Source: JAFALK01 sp042701975 (GTDB taxonomy: Bacteria; Pseudomonadota; Gammaproteobacteria; Burkholderiales; Burkholderiaceae_C). From it: DNA of 64,000 nt. Location: assembly GCA_042701975.1 (NCBI GenBank), contig CP170561.1, forward strand, positions 1,178,001 through 1,242,000, written 5' to 3'. The position numbers and the translations under genes were made by a program. The notes beneath the pieces were generated by a model. The model made no database searches. It saw only the letters and a program-made list of their open reading frames with translations, and was not told where the DNA came from. Below, piece after piece: positions 19,441 through 28,121 of the stretch. How positions within the stretch are numbered: the stretch's first letter is position 1; each line of letters starts with the position of its first letter.

Positions 19441-21242
19441 GCATGATGAAAAGACGCCGCTTCATCGGCAGCTCCGCCGCCGCATTGGCCCTGCCGGGCG
19501 CGCTGGCAGCACAGTCGGCTTCGGCGTCGACGTCCGTCAAGACGCTGCGTTATGCCTTTCTGAAAGCCGAGACCGGATTCGACCCTGCCAAGGTCACCGA
19601 CATCTACTCGCGCGGCATCACCGCCCACATCTTCGAAGGCCTGGTCGGCTACGACCACCTGGCCCGCCCGGCGCGCATCAAGCCCGTGCTGGCGGCCGAG
19701 CTGCCCGAGGTGTCGGAAGACTTCAAGACCTGGACCTTTCGCATCCGCCCCGGCGTGTTCTTTGCCGAAGATGCCGCCTTCCACGGCAAGCCGCGCGAGG
19801 TCACGGCAGAAGACTTCGTCTACACCTTCATGCGCATCGCCGATCCGGCCACGGTCTCGCCGCATTGGGGCGAGATCGAGGACATGGGCATCAAGGGCCT
19901 GAAGGCCTACCGCGACCAGCTGCGCAAGGGCGGCAAGTTCGACTACAGCCACCGCGCAGAAGGCGTGCGCGCGCTGGACCGCTACACGCTGCGCATCGAG
20001 TTGGAAGACACGCGGCCGCGCTTCCTGCAGATCCTGGCGCAGCACGACATCTACGGCGTGGTGGCTCGCGAAGTGATCGAGACCTACGCCGCAGATACCG
20101 CCGCGCACCCGGTAGGCACGGGCCCGTACCGGCTCACCGAATGGCGGCGCAGCTCGCAGATCGTGCTGGAGAAGAACCCCGGCCATCGCGTGCGCCTGTA
20201 CCGCGACGAAGTCCGCCCGGCCGAAGACGACAGGGAAGGCCAGGCCTGGCTCGCCCGCTTCGGCGAGCGGCGCATCCCGATGGTGGACCGCGTGGAAGTG
20301 GCCATCATCGAGGAGACCCAGCCACGCTGGCTGTCCTTCCTGGACGGGCAGTTCAACTTCTTGGAACGCCTGCCCGAAGACTTCGTCAGCCAGGGCATGC
20401 CAGGTGGCCACCTGGCGCCCAGCCTGGCCAAGCAAGGCATGACGGCGTGGCGCGCGCAGGCGGCCGACGTGCTGTATCACGTGTTCAACCTCGAGGACCC
20501 CGTGATCGGCGGCCTGGCGCCAGAGAAGGTGGCGCTGCGCCGCGCCTTTGCGCTGGCCATGGACTGCAGGCGCGAGATCAACCTCGTGCGCCGTGGGCAG
20601 GGCGAGGTGGCGCAGTCCTTCCTCGTGCCACACACGACCGGCTACGACCCGCAGTACAAGAGCGAGAACGGCGAGTACGACCCGGCCCGCGCCAAGGCGC
20701 TGCTGGACCTGTACGGCTACCTCGACCGCGACGGCGACGGCTGGCGTGAGATGCCCGACGGCAGCCCACTGGAGCTGGAGCACCGCACCACGCCGGACGC
20801 CTTCCAGCGCTCCATCGACACGCTCTACCAGAAGAACCTCGCCGCCGTTGGCCTGAAGGTGCGCTTCAAGGTCGGCCAGTGGCCGGACAACCTCAAGGCG
20901 ATGACGGCGGGCAATTTCCAGATCTGGAACCTGGGCGGCAGCGCTTCGATGCCCGACCCGCAGGACCTGATCGCCGCCTACGCCACCGACCGCATCGGCA
21001 GCTACAACTACGCGCGCATCTCGATGCCGCAGATCGACGCGATTGCCGCACGCACGGCGCTGATGCCCGACGGTCCCGAGCGCAATGCACTGATCCGCCA
21101 GGTCCAGCGCCTGGCCACCGCCTACATGCCGTACAAGTACCGCGCCCACCGCTACATCACCGATGTGGCGGCGAGCGGCGTCACGGGCTTTCGCCGTGGG
21201 CCTTTCTGGCTGAACTGGTGGGAATACATCGAGATCACCTGA
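19437..21242 (+). CDS. ABC solute-binding protein, family 5 (copy 2)
   Basis: A 601-residue paralogue of copy 1. The leader MSMMKRRRFIGSSAAALALPG has a twin-arginine-like RRRF motif, so export may use Tat. The mature part keeps the shared landmarks AETGFDPAKVTDIYSR, FRIRPGVFFAEDAAF, HPVGTGPY, PMVDRVEVAIIEE and GYLDRDGDGWREMPDG, and ends WLNWWEYIEIT. The aromatic C-terminal motif (NWWEY) is common to copies 2-4 and absent from copy 1 (RDYWAYV). It starts within the stop of copy 1 (ATGA) and is followed after one base by copy 3, so the array is one operon. Confidence 0.92.
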   Translation: MSMMKRRRFIGSSAAALALPGALAAQSASASTSVKTLRYAFLKAETGFDPAKVTDIYSRGITAHIFEGLVGYDHLARPARIKPVLAAELPEVSEDFKTWTFRIRPGVFFAEDAAFHGKPREVTAEDFVYTFMRIADPATVSPHWGEIEDMGIKGLKAYRDQLRKGGKFDYSHRAEGVRALDRYTLRIELEDTRPRFLQILAQHDIYGVVAREVIETYAADTAAHPVGTGPYRLTEWRRSSQIVLEKNPGHRVRLYRDEVRPAEDDREGQAWLARFGERRIPMVDRVEVAIIEETQPRWLSFLDGQFNFLERLPEDFVSQGMPGGHLAPSLAKQGMTAWRAQAADVLYHVFNLEDPVIGGLAPEKVALRRAFALAMDCRREINLVRRGQGEVAQSFLVPHTTGYDPQYKSENGEYDPARAKALLDLYGYLDRDGDGWREMPDGSPLELEHRTTPDAFQRSIDTLYQKNLAAVGLKVRFKVGQWPDNLKAMTAGNFQIWNLGGSASMPDPQDLIAAYATDRIGSYNYARISMPQIDAIAARTALMPDGPERNALIRQVQRLATAYMPYKYRAHRYITDVAASGVTGFRRGPFWLNWWEYIEIT

Positions 21243-21243
21243 C

Positions 21244-23055
21244 ATGATCAAACGACGCGAACTGCTGGCTGCACCGGCCCTGGCTCTGGCTTTGCCGGCT
21301 GTGGGCGATGCCGCCGAACCCACCGCCGAGCCCAAGACCCTGCGCTACGCCTTCCGCGTGGCGGAGACGGGCTTCGATCCGGTCAAGGTCACCGACCTCT
21401 ACTCGCGCATCATCATCAGCCACATGATGGAAGGGCTGTACGCCTACGACCATCTGGCCCGCCCCGTGCGCCTGCGGCCACTGACCGCAGATGGACTGCC
21501 CGAGGTCTCGGAGGACTTCAAGACCTGGACCTTCCGCGTCAAGCCCGGCATCTACTTCGCCGATGACGCAGCCTTCAACGGCAGACGCCGCGAGCTGAGC
21601 GCCGCCGACTACGTCTACAGCTGGAAGCGCATCGCAGACCCGGCCAATGGCGCGGCCAGCTGGGCGGAGCTGGAGAGCCTGGGCGTGATCGGCCTGAAGG
21701 AGTACCGCGACGCCATCCGAAAGGCCGGCAAGGAAGGCCGCTTCGACTACGACAAGCCCATCGAGGGCCTGCGCACGCTGGACCGCTACACACTGCAGCT
21801 GCGCCTGGCCGAATCGCGGCCGCGCGCGATCGAGATCCTCTCGCAGTCCGATCTCTACTGCGCCTTGGCGCGCGAGGTGATCGAGGCCTATCCGGGCAAG
21901 AGCATGGAGCACCCGGTCGGCACCGGCCCCTTCATGCTCAAGGACTGGCGGCGCAGCTCGCTGATCGTGCTGGAGAAGAACCCCAACCACCGCGAGCGCT
22001 ACTACCGCGACGAGGTCCAGCCAGCAGCGGACGACGCCGAAGGCCAGGCCCTGCTGGCGCGCTTCAAGGACCGCCGCCTGCCGATGGTCGACCGCGTGGA
22101 GGTGGCCATCATCGAGGAGGACCAGCCGCGCTGGCTGTCCTTCGTGAACCGCGAGTTCAACTTCATCGAGCGCGTGGCGCCGACCCACATCGGCCTGGCC
22201 ATGCCCAAGGGCGAGGTGGCGCCCAATCTGGCCAAGAAGGGCATCCAGGGCTACCGGCGTCTGGCGGCCGACATCTACTACTCGATCTTCAACATGGAAG
22301 ACCCGATCATTGGCGGCTACACGCCAGAGAAGGTCGCCCTGCGCCGCGCCGTCGCGCTGGCCATCGACGTGCGCGGCGAGATCCGCCTGGTGCGCCGTGG
22401 CGAGGCCATTCCCGCGCAGCAGCCCTACATGCCCAACACCTACGGCTTCAACCCCAAGGCCGAGACCGAGATGGGTGAGCAAGATCCGGCGCGCGCCAAG
22501 GCGCTGCTGGACCTGTACGGCTACGTGGACCGCGACGGCGACGGCTGGCGCGAGATGCCCGACGGCAGCCCGCTGGTGCTGCAGAGCCTGACCACGCCCG
22601 ACGGCTTCCAGCGCGAGCGCGACCAGGTCTTCCAGAAGAGCCTGGCCGCCGTGGGCATCAAGATCGAATACAAGGTCGGCAAGTGGCCCGACAACTTGAA
22701 GACGATGCGCTCGGGCAAGTTCCAGATGTGGGAGCTGGCCGGCACCGCCACGCTGCCCGACGGCCAGGACGCGCTGGCGCGCTTCCAGACCAGCCGCATC
22801 GGCAGCTACAACTACGCGCGCTTCTCGCTGCCGATCTTTGACCGGCTGATGGAGCGCCTGTCGCTGCTGCCCAACGGCCCGGAGCGCGAGGCCCTGCTGG
22901 CCGAGGCCACGCGCATCGCCACCGCCTACATGCCCTACAAGTACCGCGGCCACCGCTACATCACCGACATGGCGCACAAGGACCTCATCGGCTACCGCCG
23001 CCCCGCGCTGTGGTCGAACTGGTGGGAGTACGTGGACGTCGTGACCCCCGCCTGA
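21244..23055 (+). CDS. ABC solute-binding protein, family 5 (copy 3)
   Basis: A 603-residue paralogue with a short leader (MIKRRELLAAPALALALPA) containing Arg-Arg before the hydrophobic stretch. Conserved blocks include VAETGFDPVKVTDLYSR, FRVKPGIYFADDAAF, KSMEHPVGTGPFML, PMVDRVEVAIIEED and GYVDRDGDGWREMPDG. It is most like copies 2 and 4 and ends WSNWWEYVDVVTPA. The ATG follows the copy 2 stop by one base. Like its sisters it presumably delivers a peptide-like ligand to the divergent permease pair, but ligand identity cannot be read from the sequence. Confidence 0.92.
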   Translation: MIKRRELLAAPALALALPAVGDAAEPTAEPKTLRYAFRVAETGFDPVKVTDLYSRIIISHMMEGLYAYDHLARPVRLRPLTADGLPEVSEDFKTWTFRVKPGIYFADDAAFNGRRRELSAADYVYSWKRIADPANGAASWAELESLGVIGLKEYRDAIRKAGKEGRFDYDKPIEGLRTLDRYTLQLRLAESRPRAIEILSQSDLYCALAREVIEAYPGKSMEHPVGTGPFMLKDWRRSSLIVLEKNPNHRERYYRDEVQPAADDAEGQALLARFKDRRLPMVDRVEVAIIEEDQPRWLSFVNREFNFIERVAPTHIGLAMPKGEVAPNLAKKGIQGYRRLAADIYYSIFNMEDPIIGGYTPEKVALRRAVALAIDVRGEIRLVRRGEAIPAQQPYMPNTYGFNPKAETEMGEQDPARAKALLDLYGYVDRDGDGWREMPDGSPLVLQSLTTPDGFQRERDQVFQKSLAAVGIKIEYKVGKWPDNLKTMRSGKFQMWELAGTATLPDGQDALARFQTSRIGSYNYARFSLPIFDRLMERLSLLPNGPEREALLAEATRIATAYMPYKYRGHRYITDMAHKDLIGYRRPALWSNWWEYVDVVTPA

Positions 23056-23065
23056 AGCCCTCAAG

Positions 23066-24871
23066 ATGAAACGCCGCGAGCTGCTCGCCACCCCTGCTGC
23101 GCTGCTTGCTGCGGCTGCAACACCTGGTCTGGCCTCGGCCGCTGCGGCAGCACCACCGCGCGTGCTGCGCTACGCCCTCCAAGACGCCGAGCGCGGCTTC
23201 GATCCGGCGCTGGTCAACGACCTGTACTCGCGCGTCATCGTTGCCCACCTCTTCGAAGGGCTGTACGGCTACGACCACCTGGCCCGCCCGCCGCGGCTGC
23301 GAGCCGTCACGGCGGACGGCATGCCCGAGGCGTCCAGCGACTTCCGCGTCTGGACGATCCGCGTGCGGCCCGGCATCTACTTTGCGGACGACGCGGCCTT
23401 CAAGGGCCGGCGTCGCGAGCTCACCGCCGAGGACTTCGTCTACAGCGCCAAGCGCGTGGCCGATCCCAAGGTCAATTCGCTGCTGTGGAGCGGCCTCGCC
23501 GAGTTCGGCGTGCTGGGCCTGGGCGAGTACCGCGACGCCCTGCGCAAGAGCGGCGCCGCCTTCGACTACGAGCGCGTGATTGCGGGCCTGCGCGCGCTGG
23601 ACCGCTACACGCTGCGCATCGAGCTGGCCCGGCCCGCGCCCACGCTGATCGACTTCGTGGCCAAGAACGACGTCTTTGCCGCCGTGGCGCGCGAGGTGAT
23701 CGAGGCCTATCCGGGCAAGAGCATGGAGCACCCGGTCGGCACGGGACCGTTCGTGCTGAAGGCGTGGCGGCGCAGCTCGCAGATGGTGCTGGAGAAGAAC
23801 CCCAACCACCGCGAGCGCTACTACGAGCAGGAGGTGCAGCCTGCACCCGATGACGTCGAAGGCCAGGCCCTGCTCGCGAAGTTCAAGGGCAGGCGGCTGC
23901 CGATGGTGGACCGCGTGGAAGTGGCCGTCATCTCGGAAGAGCAGCCGCGCTGGCTGTCCTTCCTGAACGGCGAGTTCGACTACATCGAGCGGATCGCGCC
24001 CAACTTCCTGCGCCAGGCCATGCCCGGCGGACACATCGCCCCGGGCCTGGCGCGCAAGGGCATTCAGGGTCACCGCTCCCAGGGCTCGGACGTCACGCTG
24101 GCCGTCTTCAACATGGACGATCCGGTGGTGGGCGGCTACACGCCCGAGAAGGTGGCGCTGCGCCGCGCCATCGGCCTGGCCTCTGACGTGCGCGGCGAGA
24201 TCGACAAGGTGCGCTGGGGCAACGCGCTGCCGGCGCAGTCGGTCTATCCACCCAACACCTCGGGCTACGACCCGACACGCCACACCGAGATGGGCGACCA
24301 GGACCCGGCCCGCGCCAAGGCCTTGCTGGACCTGTACGGCTATCTCGACCGCGACGGCGACGGCTGGCGCGAGCTGCCGGACGGCAAGCCCTTCGTCATC
24401 GAAGCTCGCACCTATCCCGGCGACTACTACCGCCAGCTCGACACGCTCTGGCAGGCGGGCCTTGCCGCCGTGGGACTCAAGGTGGACTTCCGCGCCGCGA
24501 CCTACGGCGACAACGAGTCGGCGGCGCGCGCCGGCAACTTCCAGCTCTGGACCATGGGCGAGACGGCCGATTCGCCCGACAGCCTGGACAACCTGTCCAA
24601 GGGCCTCTCGTCCAACATCGGCGGCACCAACTACGCGCGCTTCTCCATGCCCGCCTTCGATGCGCTGTGCAAGCGCTGCAGCCAGCTGCCGCACGGGCCC
24701 GAGCGCAGCGCCGTGCTCGATCAAGCGAGCCGCCTGCTGCTGGCCTACATGCCCTACAAGGCCAAGGTCCACCGCATCATCACCGACATGACCGGCCCCG
24801 GCGTGAGCGGCTACCGGCGCCCGGCGCTGTGGAACAACTGGTGGGAGTACGTGGACGTGGCGCAGGTGTAG
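23066..24871 (+). CDS. ABC solute-binding protein, family 5 (copy 4)
   Basis: A 601-residue paralogue, last of the tandem four. Leader MKRRELLATPAALLAAAAT with Arg-Arg, cleavage near ASAAAA. Shared blocks: DAERGFDPALVNDLYSR (note Arg-Gly in place of Thr-Gly), IRVRPGIYFADDAAF, KSMEHPVGTGPFVL, PMVDRVEVAVISEE, GYLDRDGDGWRELPDG and WNNWWEYVDVAQV. The ligand-binding middle region differs most from the other copies (for example DNLSKGLSSNIGGTNYARF), which suggests a changed specificity rather than simple gene dosage. Ten bases separate it from copy 3. Confidence 0.92.
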   Translation: MKRRELLATPAALLAAAATPGLASAAAAAPPRVLRYALQDAERGFDPALVNDLYSRVIVAHLFEGLYGYDHLARPPRLRAVTADGMPEASSDFRVWTIRVRPGIYFADDAAFKGRRRELTAEDFVYSAKRVADPKVNSLLWSGLAEFGVLGLGEYRDALRKSGAAFDYERVIAGLRALDRYTLRIELARPAPTLIDFVAKNDVFAAVAREVIEAYPGKSMEHPVGTGPFVLKAWRRSSQMVLEKNPNHRERYYEQEVQPAPDDVEGQALLAKFKGRRLPMVDRVEVAVISEEQPRWLSFLNGEFDYIERIAPNFLRQAMPGGHIAPGLARKGIQGHRSQGSDVTLAVFNMDDPVVGGYTPEKVALRRAIGLASDVRGEIDKVRWGNALPAQSVYPPNTSGYDPTRHTEMGDQDPARAKALLDLYGYLDRDGDGWRELPDGKPFVIEARTYPGDYYRQLDTLWQAGLAAVGLKVDFRAATYGDNESAARAGNFQLWTMGETADSPDSLDNLSKGLSSNIGGTNYARFSMPAFDALCKRCSQLPHGPERSAVLDQASRLLLAYMPYKAKVHRIITDMTGPGVSGYRRPALWNNWWEYVDVAQV

Positions 24872-24961
24872 CCCGCATGGCGATTTGAGCCTCGCCGGCG
24901 TAGAGTCGGCCCCAGCGCAGTAACTCGTTATTTCATCGGTGATTCGGAGCGGGAGGGCGCG

Positions 24962-25333
24962 ATGGATCTCGGAACGATCGGAACGGCTCTGGGGGGCGCG
25001 GCGTTTGGCGCCGTGGCCGCAGGCGGCCTGGGCGCCTGGTGGTGGGGCCGCAAGCTCGCCAGCGCAGAGCGCCACATCGTCAAGCTGGACCAGCTGCGCC
25101 AGTTCTCGGATCAGCAAGGCGCCCAGGTGCGCAAGCAGATCGAGCAGCTGCAGGCCGAGCTGACCGACCTGCGCATCCAGGCCACCCGCGCCCGCACGCG
25201 CGAAGCCCACGCGACGCCACCAGCGGCCGTCTTCACCACCCAAGAGGCCGAGGACATGCTGCTGCGCGATGCACCCGCTGCAACGTCGGCCGAGCCCTTC
25301 GCCAACACGCAGATCCTGCCGAGGAAGCGCTGA
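24962..25333 (+). CDS. Small membrane-anchored coiled-coil protein
   Basis: A 123-residue protein with an N-terminal glycine-rich membrane segment (GTALGGAAFGAVAAGGLGAWWWG), a coiled-coil-like stretch of about 50 residues (KLASAERHIVKLDQLRQ... to ELTDLRIQ) and a Pro/Ala-rich tail ending PRKR. The architecture recalls YhcB-type envelope proteins, but no family signature is certain and I do not assign a function. A GGGAGG six bases before ATG 24962 supports the start. TAACTCGTTATT lies 40 nt upstream. Confidence 0.7.
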   Translation: MDLGTIGTALGGAAFGAVAAGGLGAWWWGRKLASAERHIVKLDQLRQFSDQQGAQVRKQIEQLQAELTDLRIQATRARTREAHATPPAAVFTTQEAEDMLLRDAPAATSAEPFANTQILPRKR

Positions 25334-25392
25334 GCGCACGACGGCCCGCTTCCTTGCGCGATCCTGATGCCGCACTTGCTATCGTGCGGGCC

Positions 25393-26766
25393 ATGCCGTC
25401 GCCTTCCACCTCCACCGCTGCTTCGTCTCCGCGCCGCCGTCAGTACGGGCCGACGCTGACCGTCTGGCTGGGCACCGCGGCCTGCCTGGTGCTGCTGGAC
25501 GAGTTGGTGGGCCTGACGCCGCTGGCAACAATGCTCGTGCTGGCCCTGGCGGCCATCAGCACGATCCTGATGAGCCGCCTGCGCGCCCAGGCCGCGCGTG
25601 CCGAGACACACGCCTTCGAGGCCGAGCAGCTGCGCGGCTTTGCCGAAGAGCTGCGCAGCCTCGAAGCGCACGATGCGCTGGCCGCCGCGCTGGCAAAGGC
25701 GCTGCAGCCACTGGGGGCCGGCGCGCCGATCGTGCTGCTGCTGAAGGACCGGCTGCCGCCCACGAACGATGCCGCCGCTCTGCACCAGCTCGGCACGCCC
25801 GATGCCGACCAGTGGGCGGGCCTGTGGCTGTCCATCCGCCAGTCGCGCAGCTTCGGCCCGGGCACGCTGCGTCACGAAGAATTGAACGCCTGGTACCTGC
25901 CGCTGCGTGCCAGCCGCGGCGCGCGTGGTGCGGCCCTGCTGCCGCTGGACCTCGCGCCCGACCTGGAGCGCCGCGCGCACGCCCAGGCCCTGTGCGACCT
26001 GCTGGGCGGCGCGCTGGAACGCGCGGCCACCGAGCGTGCCGCTGCGAACATCCGCGAAGCCGCCGAGGCGCAGGGCCTGCGCAACACGCTGCTGGCCACC
26101 ATCTCGCACGACTACCGCACGCCGCTGGCCACCATCATGAGCGCGGCTTCGAGCCTCATCGCGCAGGACCAGCGCCTGGACGGGCGCCAGCGCGAGCGCC
26201 TGGCCCGCTCCATCGTCGAAGAGGCGCGGGCGCTTTCGCGCATGACCGACAACACGCTGCAGTTGGCGCGCCTGGACGGCCCCGACGTGCGCCTGCGCCG
26301 CGACTGGGAATCGGGCGAGGAGCTGATCGGCGCGGTGCTGGCGCGGGTGCGCCAGCGCGAGGCCGGCACGCGCGTGAAGGCCCGTGTCGAGCCCGCGCTG
26401 CCGCTGTTGCGCGTCGATGCGCAGCTGCTCACGCAGGCCATCGAGAACCTTGTGGACAACGCGCTGAAGTACGCGGCCGAAGGCAGCGTCGAAGTGCTGG
26501 CGCGCCGCGAGCCCGAGGCCGTGCTGATTGCCGTGCGCGACCGTGGCGCCGGCGTGCCGCCGGGCGAGCGTGAGCGGATCTTCGAAGTCTTCCAGCGCGG
26601 GCCAGAACACTCGCGGCCCGATGGCAGCCGCGGCGCCGGCGTCGGTCTGGCCGCGTGCCGGGCGATCGCGCGCGCGCACGGCGGCGAGATCCGCTACCGC
26701 GCCCGCAGCCACGGCGGTGCCGCTTTCGAGCTGCGCTTTCCCATCGAAACCCAACCCACCCCATGA
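25393..26766 (+). CDS. KdpD-like sensor histidine kinase lacking the KdpD N-terminal domains
   Basis: A 457-residue kinase. Two hydrophobic segments at about 20-60 are followed by a GAF-like region (about 90-210), the dimerisation domain with phospho-acceptor His239 in ISHDYRTPLATIMSA, and an ATPase domain with N-box ENLVDNALKYA, G1 VRDRGAGVPP and G2 GAGVGLAACRAI. The kinase core resembles KdpD, yet the cytoplasmic KdpD and universal-stress domains are missing and there is no kdpFABC here. The frame is open to 25039, but ATG 25393 starts the protein-like part. The response regulator gene overlaps by four bases. A role in potassium or osmotic sensing is suggested by similarity and by kup nearby. 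Confidence 0.87.
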   Translation: MPSPSTSTAASSPRRRQYGPTLTVWLGTAACLVLLDELVGLTPLATMLVLALAAISTILMSRLRAQAARAETHAFEAEQLRGFAEELRSLEAHDALAAALAKALQPLGAGAPIVLLLKDRLPPTNDAAALHQLGTPDADQWAGLWLSIRQSRSFGPGTLRHEELNAWYLPLRASRGARGAALLPLDLAPDLERRAHAQALCDLLGGALERAATERAAANIREAAEAQGLRNTLLATISHDYRTPLATIMSAASSLIAQDQRLDGRQRERLARSIVEEARALSRMTDNTLQLARLDGPDVRLRRDWESGEELIGAVLARVRQREAGTRVKARVEPALPLLRVDAQLLTQAIENLVDNALKYAAEGSVEVLARREPEAVLIAVRDRGAGVPPGERERIFEVFQRGPEHSRPDGSRGAGVGLAACRAIARAHGGEIRYRARSHGGAAFELRFPIETQPTP

Positions 26767-27440
26767 TCCACGTCCTGCTCGTCGAAGACGACCGCGAACT
26801 GCGCACCACCCTGGCCGAGGCGCTGCGCGTCGAAGGCTATGAAGTGCACGCCAGCGCCAGCCTGTCCGATGGCCTGGCCGTGCTGGCGCACAACGACATT
26901 GACCTGGTGCTGCTGGACCTGGGCCTGCCTGATGGCGAAGGCGAGACCCTGCTGCACAAGCTGCGCAAGAGCCGCGGCACGCCGCTGCTGGTCATCTCGG
27001 CGCGGCAGCAGGATGGGCTCAAGGTGCGACTGCTCGATGCCGGTGCGGACGACTACCTCGTCAAGCCCTTCGCCATCGACGAGCTGCTGGCCCGCATGCG
27101 CGTCGCCCTGCGCCATCGCGGCCAGAACGTGTCAGCTGCGGTCACGCGTTATGAGCACGAGGGCCTGCTGGTGGACCTGGCCGCACACCGCGTGTGCCTG
27201 CAGGGCGAGGAAGTGCACCTGACGCCGACCGAGTTCAAGCTGCTGGCGCGCCTGCTGCGATCGAGCGGCCAGGTCGTCACGCACCGCACGCTGCTGAGCG
27301 ACGTGTGGGGCCCGGAGTTCTGCGACCACACCCACTACCTGCGGCTGTACATGGGCCAGCTGCGGGCCAAGCTCGAAGCCGATCCGGCCGATCCGAAGCG
27401 GCTGTTGACCGAGCCCGGCGTGGGCTATCGCTTCAGCTGA
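26763..27440 (+). CDS. KdpE-like OmpR-family response regulator
   Basis: A 225-residue response regulator with receiver domain (acidic pair EDD at 8-10, phospho-acceptor Asp in LVLLDLGLPD near residue 52, Lys in LVKPF near 101) and a winged-helix DNA-binding domain (LTPTEFKLLARLLRSSGQVVT, VRTYMGQLR-like LRLYMGQLRAKLE, GVGYRF). It matches the KdpE subgroup in the DNA-binding helix region and in its pairing with the upstream kinase, which it overlaps by four bases. The natural target kdpFABC is not in this window; kup, 680 nt downstream beyond sodC, is a possible target by proximity only. Confidence 0.9.
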   Translation: MIHVLLVEDDRELRTTLAEALRVEGYEVHASASLSDGLAVLAHNDIDLVLLDLGLPDGEGETLLHKLRKSRGTPLLVISARQQDGLKVRLLDAGADDYLVKPFAIDELLARMRVALRHRGQNVSAAVTRYEHEGLLVDLAAHRVCLQGEEVHLTPTEFKLLARLLRSSGQVVTHRTLLSDVWGPEFCDHTHYLRLYMGQLRAKLEADPADPKRLLTEPGVGYRFS

Positions 27441-27446
27441 ACGGCC

Positions 27447-28001
27447 TCAGCCGGGCACGACGCCGCAAGCCACTCGCGCCCCGCCGCCACCGAGCGGCGC
27501 CGGGTGATCGGCGTGGTTGTCGCCGCCCGCATGGATCATCAGCGCGCGGCCCTTGAGGTCGGCCAGTTTCAGGCGCGGGGCCAGCACCGGCTGCGTGGCC
27601 GTGCCGTCGGCCGCCACGTACAGGCCGGGCAGGTCGCCCAGGTGGCCATCGCCCCAGGGCGTGCCGTGCTTGCCAGACTTGGCCGGGTCGTAGTGGCCGC
27701 CGGCGGCGCCGGCAGGCACTTTCTTGCCATCGGCCTCGCTGGGGGCGCAGCTCGGGTTCATGTGCACGTGAAAGCCATGCAGGCCCGGCGCCAGGCCCTT
27801 GAGCTCGGGCGTGAAGACGAGGCCATAGTCGCTGGTCGTGACGGTCACCGAACCCACCGCTGCGCCTACGCCGTTGGCGTCGACAACGTTGAGCGGCACG
27901 ACGACAGGGCCTTGTGCCCAGGCGGGGGTGGAACAGAGCAGGGCTGCCAGCAGGGCCATCGGCAGCGAGGCAGGCCGTGAGGCGGGGTGCCACAGTTTCA
28001 T
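27447..28001 (-). CDS. sodC: Periplasmic Cu/Zn superoxide dismutase
   Basis: A 184-residue protein with a Sec signal peptide (cleavage near AWA-QGPVV). The metal ligands are in GFHVHMNPSC (Cu His pair), GGHYDP (bridging and Zn His), HGTPWGDGHLGDLP (Zn) and HAGGDNHAD (Cu His). The disulfide cysteines are in NPSC and near the end, ARVACGVV. It removes superoxide in the periplasm. ATG 28001 has AGGAG seven bases upstream. It is convergent with the response regulator gene (6 nt apart) and divergent from kup. Confidence 0.96.
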   Translation of the reverse strand: MKLWHPASRPASLPMALLAALLCSTPAWAQGPVVVPLNVVDANGVGAAVGSVTVTTSDYGLVFTPELKGLAPGLHGFHVHMNPSCAPSEADGKKVPAGAAGGHYDPAKSGKHGTPWGDGHLGDLPGLYVAADGTATQPVLAPRLKLADLKGRALMIHAGGDNHADHPAPLGGGGARVACGVVPG

Positions 28002-28121
28002 CGCAAGTCTCCTAACTTTCCGTTCAGGCGGAGCCATCATGCCTCCGAAAAGTTTCCCTTATGCGATCCTGATGCCCCAGCAGGGACGATTCGCCGCATT
28101 CAGATCCGGAGCCGTTTGTCC

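Noticed and set aside
18870..24371. EF-hand calcium site in the DRDGDGWRE loop of the binding proteins
   Set aside because: The pattern is a common feature of family 5 solute-binding proteins at this position, so it does not indicate a special calcium-dependent function here.
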